DNA of 64,000 nt. Origin: Dipetalonema caudispina. Lineage: Eukaryota > Nematoda > Chromadorea > Rhabditida > Onchocercidae. The notes under the pieces were generated by a model. That model was not told where the DNA came from and ran no database searches. It saw only the letters and a list, made by a program, of their open reading frames with translations. The stretch spans positions 183,413-247,412 of the forward strand of contig JABVXV010000013.1 of assembly GCA_013365325.1 (NCBI GenBank), given 5' to 3'. The translations under genes and the position numbers were made by a program. Positions 39,415-51,400 of this stretch are shown piece after piece. How positions within the stretch are numbered: the first letter of the stretch is position 1; each line of letters starts with the position of its first letter.

Positions 39415-41752
39415 ATGTCGGCGAATGATTTATCAGCAAGATATGGAAAATTAGACGCATTTGAAATTGAAAAAAAAATTGGTAAAGGACAGTTTTCGGA
39501 AGTGTATAAAGCACGATGCAAAGAAGACGGTAGCTATGTTGCATTGAAGAAAGTTCAGGTGATTCTTTGTTGAAAATTTATTACAATAAGACTTTATCTA
39601 ATATTATTGGCTATCCATCAGATGTATCCACTGTGATTTGATAAAAATTGCTTTATTTGAGGGCGTCAAGCTTCATTTCACATTTGAGTACCTTATGTTA
39701 TATTTATTCTAAGGTAATGAAAAGTTTCGTTCATTTCTTTAGTAACAGTCAATGTAGCATCGGAATAGTCACCAATAGGATGAACTGAAATTATGAATTT
39801 TTCATGCTCATTTTTATGAGGAAATCCTTAACATCTCGAAAATTCTCTTTATATTACCAAAGTATCACCTGAATTTCGTTGAATCGATTACTTTTATGTT
39901 CCTAATTAAGGTTTATGATATGGTCGATGCGAAAGCCCGACAAGATTGTATCAAAGAAATTGATCTTTTAAAGCAACTAAATCATGTTAACGTTATTCGG
40001 TATTATGCTTCATTTATCGAAAACAATCAATTAAACATTGTTCTGGAGCTAGCGGACGCAGGTGATCTAAGTCGTATGATACGGGTTCGTTCACAGAATT
40101 TTCTTTTTATGTTCAAAAGAAATTAGTACACCGTATTTGTATAATGGGAAGTGCGATAAAGTGAAATTGCCAATGAGAACTGTGTTATGAAATATGCTCA
40201 ACACTTATCACTGCTATGCTTTTTCATTAATAGCATTGTAATTCCTTTAAGTTTGCATGATGGTAGCTGTTGCGCTCGTTGTTTACATCAACAATTTTCT
40301 TTAAATCATAAGTTTTATTTTTTTCTATATCTTTATAGCATTTCAAGAAAAGTAGACGTCTTATTCCCGAACGCACCATTTGGAAATACTTTGTGCAGTT
40401 AGTGCGTGCATTGGAACATATGCATTCGAAACGAATCATGCATAGAGGTAGATTTTACTTAATAGCATATTAATGCCATTAAGAATATTTTACTCATAAG
40501 TTAATCTAAACGATTGATTCCTCTCTTATTTCTTACTTATCTGTATCATATCTCTTCAACTTTTCGTTACATTCAATGTTCACCTGTACATTTGTTATCA
40601 GAGAAGATCATATTTCTTATGTAAATTATTTGATGCACTGTACAGATATAAAGCCAGCAAATGTGTTCATTACTGCGGATGGTGCCGTGAAACTTGGAGA
40701 TCTTGGCCTTGGCAGATTTTTCAGCTCGAAAACCACAGCAGCACACTCCTTAGTTGGTACACCGTATTATATGAGTCCCGAAAGGATACAAGAGAATGGG
40801 TATAATTTCAAATCAGATTTGTGGAGCATTGGTTGCTTATTATACGAAGTAAGTTGGTGCATCTCCATTTTTGCCAGAACTTGAATGTATGAATTGTTAT
40901 TTTCTTTCCAACTGAATTTCTTATCCTATCTCGAAATTTGGTCTAAAGAGCTGGAATGACTGGAGAACATTGTACTTAAACAAAAATAGTCATATGTTAA
41001 TTATGAGATCAAAATGATTGATTAATCAAAACTTGATGAGTGGTTAAAGTAAAGAATAATTTGGAAACCCATATCTTGGTCCTGCTGATATGGGTTTTCA
41101 AATTATTTCGACTGAATTTCCAAATTCAGTCGATCATCCTGCACTGAATGAATATTTTGTACTCATGTTTAAAATTTTTGCAGATGGCTGCGTTACAGTC
41201 ACCATTTTATGGTGATAAGTTGAATTTATATTCATTGTGCAAAAAGATTGAGAATTGCGAATACCCACCTTTACCAGCTGATATTTATTCACAACAGGTT
41301 TCATTCCAAATATGTTATTCAGTTTCATTTTATTATCCGAGTTCGAAACAGCTGCACTTGACGTTTAAAGATATCATCACTAGGTAACATATGATTGTAT
41401 TAAAGAAGTAAATATTGTTTTCAGTTGCGTGATTTAATATCTCGATGCATTTGTTCGAATCCGAGTAAACGTCCTGATGTTGCTGAAGTGCTTAGTATTT
41501 CGGAACAAATGAACGCACACTTTCAAGTATCATATATCTAAACCATTATCATATATCTAAACCTTCTTCATTTTTTTTCTTTGTGGTGCAACGTTCATTA
41601 CTTTTGCTGCCCAAAATATTACAACTGCTATACTTCCATACCTAATTTACTTATTTCAGTCAGAAGGAGGAAAAACCGTTGTAAGATCACATCATCGGAA
41701 GCGAGGTGATGCTGACTCAAGCACAGAAACTGCCGTTGCTCTCAGTTCTTAG
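39415..41752 (+). CDS. nekl-3: NIMA-related kinase of NEK6/NEK7 type (NEKL-3)
   Basis: Seven exons (39415-39558, 39911-40084, 40339-40447, 40646-40848, 41184-41297, 41425-41526, 41660-41752) give 312 residues; human NEK7 has 302. Kinase features in order: [12 protein letters not shown] (glycine loop), VALKK (lysine), [26 protein letters not shown] (catalytic loop), [10 protein letters not shown] with DLG in place of DFG as in NEK6/7, then [16 protein letters not shown] containing the activation-loop serine, and [17 protein letters not shown]. There is no coiled-coil tail, only a short serine-rich C-terminus, as in NEK6/7. In C. elegans NEKL-3 is needed for moulting and endocytic trafficking. 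AATAAA at 42073-42078 may be the poly(A) signal. Confidence 0.95.
41055..41132. repeat. two adjacent hairpins in a NEKL-3 intron
   Basis: Hairpin 1 pairs 41055-41075 with 41087-41107 (21 bp, one mismatch, 11-nt loop). Hairpin 2 at 41109-41132 is a perfect palindrome with 11-bp arms and a 2-nt centre, starting one base after the first. They lie in intron 4, about 50 bp before exon 5. Role unknown; an inserted element or a small-RNA precursor are options. Confidence 0.85.
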
Positions 41753-42683
41753 TGTATGCACTTGAAAAGCAATTTGAAATACATTGCTACATTGATGCTG
41801 CGTTGTACGTATTTATTACTTTTTTTTTTCATATATCTTTTTTCACTTTATACTCCTTCAATTGGTTTTCTTAAAATTCTCTCTCTAATGTCCTTATTTA
41901 AAAGTTATGGATGAAAAACTTCTGTTATCATTTCTACATGGTATTAAAATATATACGCGACTTTTTGTCAAAATATAGCGAAGTATGTATCTTAGGCTTT
42001 AACCAATCAAGAAAACATTACTGCTTATTAATTAAAAGACTTAATGCTTCGAGTATATTCATACAACCTAGCAATAAATGAAATCAACTTAGGATATTGA
42101 AAATCACTTCTTTTTTAATTAACAAGCAGACAGTCAGTTTCCTAAATTCGTATCCGCTATCTATTCTATTTCCGTTTGTGAATCTGTCGTATTGAGTAAT
42201 GCAATAGTTAGAAGTGTTGTGATTATTTTTCACGTCAATTTTGTCCATATCAAACTTGTAGAACAGAAATTGTACAGATTTGTTGAAATTTACAATTTAA
42301 CATCACTTATCTTGTATACGAATATGTATCAAAGAAATAAGTTTTGTTTATACGATTGTCAAGTTTCATTTGTACTTTCGGAGATTGATTCGTCCTGCTG
42401 TGTTACTTCGCTTGACTTCAATAATCAATATGTTCACTGATTTTGAAAGAAATTGGAAATAAAAGGTAGTGAATTGGTGTTGTAATGGACTCTTTTTTTG
42501 TGTTTCAATACAAATCCAAAGTTGACGCTTGTTCTTGAAGTTTTGGATATTGCACCAGTTGTATTCAGTATTGGAAAATATCCAAAGACATAATATCAAT
42601 TTTCCGACAAGGTACTTTTAATAGATATTTTCATATGAAATTACTAAATTTTATAGCTTAATGGAAAAAACTTTTGGAGTGGT
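41753..42683. other. intergenic region between NEKL-3 and PIG-X
   Basis: Contains the NEKL-3 3' flank with AATAAA at 42073-42078. The 82-residue open frame at 42192-42440 lacks family features. Nothing else is supported. Confidence 0.45.
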
Positions 42684-44236
42684 ATGATTATTCATATTTT
42701 CCTTTCTTTTGCTGTATTTGGCCTAGTTTTTTGTCAACGTTGCAGTTGGATCGATGCGATAACAATTCGTAAAGTTGATATAAAGGTTTTATTTTGTAAA
42801 CTTTAAATGAATAATATCTACTTCTTGATGTCAATTTCAGAGATTTTCTTTTTGACTTCAAATCCTCCTTGTTTGGCAAAAATACCTATTTCAATTAACA
42901 GCTATAATTTTGTTTTTTTTTTTTTTACCATACGACCTTCTCAAGCTAAATTATCTAATTTCATGGGTTTGGTAGTGGTCTTCATCGGCACCTTAGGATG
43001 GATGTTAGTATCGGCAGTTCAAATCGATTTGTCGATTGTTTAATTGCCTATAAGTTCACGATTCCTGCTGGTGCATATGTCGATCTTGACAGGTATTATT
43101 TGATGTTTAGATTATTGCAGTAACTAATGGGAAAGACAAGAAAGGTTTCAAAACGATTCGAAGGAGGAAACTTTACCAATTAAATTTTCTATAAACAAAT
43201 TAGAAAGAAAGTGAAACTTTCTCTAGAAGTAGTATTGCAGTATGAAAGAATACCGAACTCATACATACGCAGGGACATCATTCAATGTTGAGGCTTCAAG
43301 TGAGAAATCGGAAAATACGCCACTTTATATATGTTCAAAACGAGGATTAAGGAAAAATTTCATTTACAAAGATCATTTTGAACTACCATTACATTTGCGT
43401 TATCATGCTGCTACCGGGAAAGGTTTTGTTTTGTTTGCTTTTTTTGAATCATTAGAATAGCTTGTTAACATTAATTACTATTGTGCATTAATTAGTACTG
43501 TCGAGTACTATGCATATTACAGTCATTTCATGCAGAATTTTGTCTTTTACGTTATCAGACCGTTCGATTTAATTTACCGATATTCTTGATGTTCTTGGTT
43601 AAATCGTCCTGCAAGAAAATAAGTTAATAAATAAGGGAGAAGGAAATAACTTAGTGTTTCTTTACATTGTTAAAAATACCTTTGAATGGATTTTAATTTC
43701 AGATGCTGTAGTTACAATATCGGCTCCACAGCTGCTTTTGAGATGTACGGAAAATTCCACTTTTCTTACCAGCCATTGCAAGAAGTATTTAGTCGAAGTA
43801 TGAAAATTAGTTATATGATTTATTAAAAGTTTCTAGTTGAATACAAATCATCTGTAGTATGATTTACGGTCTCTTTTTTTGTGAATCACTTATAATGATG
43901 ATGTTGATGGCAGTGATACTGTCGCTTACTAATATTGATATCCAGAAAATTTTTTGAGATACTATTCATGTGGCTAATTCAAATTTCAAATCATTTTGAA
44001 CAGTTTTTGCTTTTTTCCATTTCTTATAGACATTTTGTGATTGTTCAAACGAATCATACTGCGAATGGTTGATGATGCCGTTGTTGGAGTACAACATAGT
44101 GCAATTCAAAGTACCAACTGGAAATGCGTCTTCATTAAAATTCGTTTTATTTATTACAGTTTTTGTTGTTATATGCTGTGCTATAACATTAATTATTGCT
44201 ACAATGAAAAATGTCGTGAAAGTAAAAGTTAAATAA
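42684..44236 (+). CDS. PIGX: PIG-X, GPI mannosyltransferase I stabilising subunit
   Basis: Exons 42976-43092, 43241-43422, 43703-43797 and 44030-44236 join in phase. In the family PIG-X is an ER membrane protein that stabilises PIG-M, which adds the first mannose to the GPI anchor. Matches are GLHRHLRMDVSIG, CLIAYKFTIPAGAYVD, FELPLHLRYHAATGK, then VVTISAPQLLLRC, and a C-terminal membrane segment (FVLFITVFVVICCAITLIIA) after YNIVQFKVPTGN. An upstream frame from ATG 42684 encodes an excellent signal peptide (MIIHIFLSFAVFGLVFCQ) and probably starts the gene, but its donors are phase 0 or 1 while the next exon needs phase 2. So a small exon, a sequence error or another start is missing from this model. 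The 5' end is uncertain; the rest is firm. Confidence 0.82.
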
Positions 44237-44331
44237 TGTATACCTATACATTTCAAACATTATTTATATAATGAAATGTCTTTGCACATTTAAAACACAA
44301 AACTATTCAAGACTTTTTGTATAGGTATACA
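44237..44331. repeat. 14-bp inverted repeat just after the PIG-X stop codon
   Basis: TGTATACCTATACA at 44237-44250 pairs perfectly with TGTATAGGTATACA at 44318-44331, with 67 nt between. It begins on the base after the TAA, so it would form a stem at the start of the 3' UTR. Confidence 0.8.
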
Positions 44332-45112
44332 CTTTTTTTTTTTTTGTTGCTAGGCTCATATATGGAAGAAGCATTAGTTTAGCTCCAATTAACAAATCAT
44401 ATCCCTCTTATTTCGATTACCATTTGCTAATGCATAGTATCATATGCTATCGTTAAATCATTAATACATTCCGATGTTTCACGATTAGAATCTTTGAACC
44501 ATACATGTGATCTCTTTATATTTCAACAGTGTATATTAGTGTTTTTTTTTTTTTTTTTTCAAATTACTTTTGTTGTAGAGTCAAAATAAATCATTGTTTA
44601 TTAGCTTGGAAAAATTTTCTTTTCCAAAAATCGATAATTTTTGACCAAATACAAATGAGCTCGATAAATTGATCAATTTGTTGGCGATGGATTAAACATT
44701 GGGGGAACATTGAACTTTATTAACAGATAGATATACACACTACATTAGATTCCAAAAAAAAAAAAAAAAAAGAAACAAAAGAGATCGTGCATAATTAGTT
44801 TAAAGATGTTTGAACAAGGAAATGTATAAATTGTTCTTTAATTCGAATGAATAATGATGAGTTAAACAAATGAATCGAAATTTATTGGTAAGTATATTGC
44901 ATTAATTAATTATACCTAATCAGAATTCATGCATTTCCAATAAACAATTGAGGTAGAAGATAACATATTACCCTGTTTTATTATTTATCAAATATATATA
45001 TATGTATGGCAGTGAATTTTGTTAATTGAAAGGAATAAAATTTCAGGTTGAACATCGAATTAGCACCAGTTTTATGGAGGTCAAAATGATAATGAAATTT
45101 GATATTGTCGTG
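44332..45112. other. intergenic region between convergent PIG-X and FARP
   Basis: The 3' flanks of two converging genes meet here. There are T and A runs near 44542-44560 and 44755-44771. No coding segment is supported. Confidence 0.45.
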
Positions 45113-48100
45113 TTATTTGGATGAAAGACGTACAATGAGATCTAATGGACTACTGTTCATCGTTGATTCACGGATACATTCATACCATCTGAAAATTGAA
45201 TTTAAAAAAAAATATATGTAAATATAATTTATCACTTTTTCACGAAAATTTCAAGTTTTTTTCCTCTCTATAAACATCAAAATTATTAATTTTTTAAAGA
45301 TTACTTCTAAAATTTCACATATAGAAGTGACTTATTTGGAAAAAAAAATCAGATGAAATAAATTTCATTTTAAATTTCAATTTAACCTAAATATTGCCAG
45401 TATTAATATATGTAAAGGATTTAATGTAAAAAAAAAAGTGAAAATTCTTCATTATTATGTCATTTCAACGCCTGGATACTACAGCTCAAACTAAAAGGTA
45501 AGAAATCAAATTTTAATAAAGACAAAAATTTATTAGCAAACTTACTTTGAGAAGGCATACAAACTATCAGCTCGAAAAAAATAACAATGTGTATTGTATG
45601 ATACTTTAAAAACATTATCATAATCAATTTTATCATGAAGTTGTGGTAATGATATGTGATAATTGATGATCGGCAATATTGCAACTGGTTCATGTTCCTA
45701 AAATTCATTCATTCTATCAATGAATAATTTCAATGCTAACTATTTAAATGATTTATTTTGATCCATCCGTTTGTTCATTGGTTGTCTAAAACTGTATAAT
45801 CTGAAACTTTGCTTCTTGCAAAGTTTATATCACAATCAGAGATATTTTATTTAAAGTTTTACTATGTAAAGAAAAAAAAAAAAGATTTAACTTTTACAAA
45901 ATATATCTTAAACTGTTGTTCATTTCATATTCAATCATTTAAATAGCTAGAAGTATAAGTTATGTGACATTTTATGCATAATATTTTTATGTTATTACCT
46001 GGTGTGATCTAAAGAATGTAAGTGCAAAATTTGCATGTATCACCCAAAATCTTTGCCATCCTGCGGAATTGCGGAATTTACGCAACAAATATCCGGACAT
46101 CTGATTGGCCGGAGCCTAAAGGAACAGTAAATAAAATAATTTGCATGATAATTTCTTAAAATTGAATGCAAAAAAAAGAGGTAGAAAGAAGTAGTAGATT
46201 TTATAAATCAATTTTTAGAAGCTAGGATGTAATCTTTGTAATCTTAAATTTTTGAAAGATCAACTAGAGTAATTTGCTAATTTACCGCAATAATTGCATT
46301 AATTCCTAATGTAGCATGACGATACCAACATACATCTAGCGTACTATATGGCATAGTTGCATTAATTTTTGCACCTGAAATAGCAAACAATTCCGGATAA
46401 CTATAATTGACCTTTCTGCAAGCAACAATGAACTTTATCAGAATTTGAATATTCCTAGAAATTTTTGATTTGCTAAATTTATAATGCATCAGTTGATAAT
46501 GTAATTTAAAGCACTATTTATTTTTTTATTTAAATGGAAAATTTAAAATAAGTAACAAATTTTGAACAAACCAAATGCATTGGTTGATTCATATGCATCC
46601 CACATATCATAATTATTTGTAAATTTATCATTTAAATTTCTTTCCGTAATCACTGCAAATATCAAGCAAATAATCGTTATGCAAGGAAGTTAAATTTTTA
46701 CGCTTATGTTGAAAATGAAATGCAAGAAAATAATAAGTAATAGTAAAATTTGTAATCAAATTTAACCAAAATAATTAAAAACACATTCGGAAAAAGATTG
46801 GATGTAAATATATTGCAATTTTCGAAATTTTTATAAATTACAAAGTCTGATTTATAAATTGGATAAATCTCCTTGAAAAAATGTTTGAAAAAGTAAGTCA
46901 TTCAATCATTTTGCTATAATTTATCGATTAATGCAATTTTGTTTGGTGATAATTTTAAATTACTCGAATGTTGCAATATTTTATCTTTTATTATACTACG
47001 ATGTTAAATAAAAATTAAACTAACCAAAAGTTTCAGTTTGTGGTAATTCTTCAATTTTAGAATGTTTAGCATTTCGAATAGCTTTTGTTAGTTCTTCAAG
47101 CCAAAGATCCCGAACTCTTGTACAATCACCGGATAGCAAGAATGTACGATTAACCACTTTTATGGTAAAACAAATAGTTGGATCTATGACAATATGTAGA
47201 GCATCACCTTCTTCCACCTATCAAATTTACATATTAACTAAATTAATTGATATTTTTTATTCAAAATAATATGGAAATAAATTTGTAAAATTAATTATTC
47301 AAAAAATTAAAATGTTACCGTCATTACTCGTAATGGTAAAAAAGCATTGCGTATAAAACCATCTGTTTGAGATCGATAAGCAAATAATAATGCATCATTG
47401 AAAAGTATCACAGCATGTGGTATAAAACCACGTTTTGTCCATTTACATAACCAACCTTGACGTATGAATCGCTAAAAATTAAATTTTGACATAAAAAGAA
47501 AAAATAAGAAAAGAAAACTAATAGCAAGAGATATTTTACTTTTAACAGATCCTGTTGAAAGCATTACAGATCGTGATATTTTCTATTACAATATCTGAAT
47601 ATTTAGTAAAATATTTCCTCACAACTGATACATAGAAACAAATTCTCATTAACCAAAAGAATCTTTGCTAGGATTTAATTAATTAATGTTTACTTCAATT
47701 TTGTAATTAAGTCAAATACTTTTACTACAAATTGCAAAAGGAGCAATAATACCATTTTAGTTAGAATACTATAACAAAATAATTTCAAAAATTCAGTTAA
47801 CTAATATGATATTTCAATTTCAATTTCATAATTTTAAATTTTAAAAATTCATTAAAATAAAATAAATACGAAAATGATTGAATAATGAAATGTAACAGAT
47901 AATTCTCAATTCAATTAAAACAGAAATGCATAAAGTTGCATGTGAGATTTATGTAAAGACATTGAAATTACTCGATTTGGATCGGTTAATCCGTCAACAA
48001 TATTCAAATCATTTCCAAGTTCAACGAATTTTGTAAAATGTACCAATCCCTCTAATGTCGATTTTTTTTCAGCATTAAATGATGCAACCTAAATAAATGT

Positions 48101-48408
48101 TTTTATTGATTAAAAAAAAGTGAATATTTTAGGAATTAAAGAAAGGAAATGTTATGGTCTGAATAGGTCAGTTTTTTTTTTTTTTTTTTAGAAAGTTTAT
48201 GAAGAATTAATAGAAAGCGGTAAGATTGTATTATTTGCTGATAAAAATGAATTCGAATTTAGTATTTTTACTAACCTTTTCCATAGCAATTCGACAACTA
48301 CTTAGTTGTGATGCTATTTTGTCTTCATTACTCTCTTCCAGAAGTGCGGTAACCATTCTTCCAAGTAACTAAATTATACCATTAATAATAATAATAATAA
48401 TAATAATG

Positions 48409-48443
<35 letters not shown>

Positions 48444-51400
48444 TAATAATATGTATTCATCAACAAAAATTTCTTAAAAATTTGTTATTAAAAAAAATAC
48501 TTATAACCTTTGACACCTTCGCTTATGTTAACATGTAATAGTAAGTTTACGTAATTTTCCACATAATTATAGATAAATTTGCAAATTTACTCATGGTAAT
48601 TTACATTTTGCCATACAACCATTCGATGTACCACTTTGAGCATCAGAAAATTAATACTGCAACTGTAGGAATTTCTCATTTGTAGACTAATGAGAGAATC
48701 AGCAAAAGCACTATTGACACGTGTTAATTCATCAACAGCTGCCAAATAAATTGGAGAATTTTGAACAAATTTCCTAGAAGTTGAAAAAAGAAATGAAAAT
48801 ATAATATTTAATTGATATACTATTATCAACTATTACTCACTTTTTTCCAATTAATTTAGGATTAATTTGAACTATCAGGAAGAAGAAAGTGTATGATAAT
48901 CGTAAATGATAAAATAATACCGTTTAACTGAAAAATGTTTGAAAAAATTTGAAGAATTTGCAACTTAAATTTCAAAATTTTAAAATTTATAATAAATCAT
49001 TATGTATCAGATTGCAGTAAATTCGTTCAAATTTATTCTGAACAGTGTTACTAATAATAACGTGAGCAGAATGGGAAGATTAAATAAAAGAAATTAGCAA
49101 TAGGATTATTGAAATATTGAAATATACAAAAAAAAAAAAAAAAATAAGTACCTCAGCTTAAAGTAACAAGAAGTTATGATGGTTCAACAAGAGAAAGTAT
49201 AGTAACATCAGTTGAAATAAATGAGACAAAAGCGCTTAATGACATAATAATATTATCAATATTATAAATGCGCTTTGAGATTATTAAATTAGTAAAATAT
49301 CTAATAAATAAATTTCAATAATTTTTTTACACAGTCAAAAAAAATTGATGTGGGAAAAATTTTTATTGCAATGTTTTTAGTGAAATTGAAGTAAACTTAC
49401 CGATAATATTGCAAAGCATTATGTACCGAGCATAATAGAAGATCACCGACACGCGGTCGTTCCGCATTAGCATTTCTCAAGCAATCCGCCCTGTACACTA
49501 ATATGTTGTAGAATTTTTTTTTTACAAATAATTTTTACTTTCAAAAAGAAACCAATGAACTATAATGTAAATTTTTTCATTTGAAGTGTGAATTTTTTGA
49601 AAAATTTTTAAGTTTAAAATCTTTTGTTAACATTGATTGTAATTCAAAAATAAAAAAGAAAAAAATATACCAATTCTTGACGATAATTTCCAATGTATTG
49701 AGATGATCATCGTGAAATTGTTGAAGAGATTTCAGATCAAGAAATAAATCTACTAGCACTTTTCCGCATGCTAATACTCTCTCCGGTAATATTTGATAAA
49801 AATCCTGCAAAATCAATGTTTAGCAAGTAAACATGAAGAAAGACGAAACATAAATATCAAAAGTTTAGTAATTTATTTAATAGCTTATAATAATTAAATT
49901 ATCTTCTTCAGCATTCATTCCAACGTTTTTCCTGAACGCTAGATAAGCTATTCAGGAAAAACGTTTTGTACATAAGAAGTCGGTATTTAATTGGTTAGAT
50001 CACTTTAATTTCAACCAATTTTTATTGATAAACTAATTTTTACCATGTGTAATTCAAATTTTAAACACTACTTTTATGCTGGTAAATGATATATCTTTAA
50101 ACTAAGCTTATGAATTTCAAATAAATCTTTCTAAAGTCTTCCAGAAAATAAAACAATAGTGTAAACAACCTCTGTAAGAATTTTCAGGTCAAAAACAGCC
50201 GTCCTTTCCAACATAACAATATCTTTTAATACATCAAAACATTTCGGATTCATTTGCTGAAAATGATTGCAAAAAAAGTTGAAAAGAAAAAATTTCAATA
50301 AATTTTATTATAATAGCAAAAAATAATGATTTATGTTTGATCAGATGAGTTATGAAGGTGACAAGATCAAGGATAATCGATTAAGAAATCAATGAGATAA
50401 AATGAATTAGTTGTATTAAAATAAAGTTTTACCTTTGGCATGAAAAGATACTCAAGATCTTGACTGGAATATGATTCTAACATCGATTGTTGTTGTTCAC
50501 TGATAATATTTTCAGTGCTTCTTGTTTGATAAAATGGATGATTTCTTTCATCAGTTACTAAAATAAAAAATTTTAAATGAATGATATGATCGATAAATGA
50601 TTTGTTTGGAAGATCAATGCTGTAAAAAGCCATCTTTTAATTATCAATTTCATCTATATTTAATGAAATAGTCGTTATCTTAATTGGGAAAAATTCGAAT
50701 ACTAATTTAAATTTCGAATAAAAATATTACATTATAGTACTTGAATACTCAATTTTTCTCTTTTTTTTTTTGTTTTCTATTCTATCCGCTTCATTCGAAA
50801 TTTCATTTCAAAAAGATTACTCATTCGTGAAGGTTTTGAATCACTATCGGAAATTGTTATTGCACCACTATCGCTTGATTCATTTAACAATGTTGCATTA
50901 ATCCGCTCGGAATCCGGGTTTAATACTTTTGATCCAATTATTCTATCAAATATATACGATCAATAAAAGAAATGCATTTTCAACAGCACATTTTTAAAAC
51001 TATTTAAAAAAAATATGACGAAATTTTAGCCATTTTTTACATCATTTCAGAATGCACTAAACTTTTACTTGGTAGTATCTTATACTACTTGGAAAAATTT
51101 CTTTTTTTTATTTTGTAAAGGTGGAAATATTGCGGAAATCTTAATAAATATGAAAATCTAATTGAAATTATAGTAGCAATTAAAATTAAATTTATCCATA
51201 CTGTTTTTGTTCCATCGAGCTGATAATACAATTACCAGTAGTGATAGGAAATGCGGAATTGATAGTTCGTCGAGCAATTTTCGACAAATGAATTGGTGAA
51301 CATTCAGATCCTAAATCATTAGAATTTTGATCATCTGACACTGAAACAATTCATTTTGGATATTACTCAAATATTTCTGAAAGAGAAAAGCATCTGAAAC

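Noticed and set aside
43242..43460. Independent 72-residue gene starting at MKEYRTHTYAG
   Set aside because: This ATG is inside PIG-X exon 43241-43422, which splices in phase on both sides.
48381..48450. Regular repeat considered as a CRISPR-like array
   Set aside because: It is a simple trinucleotide repeat without spacers in a eukaryotic genome.
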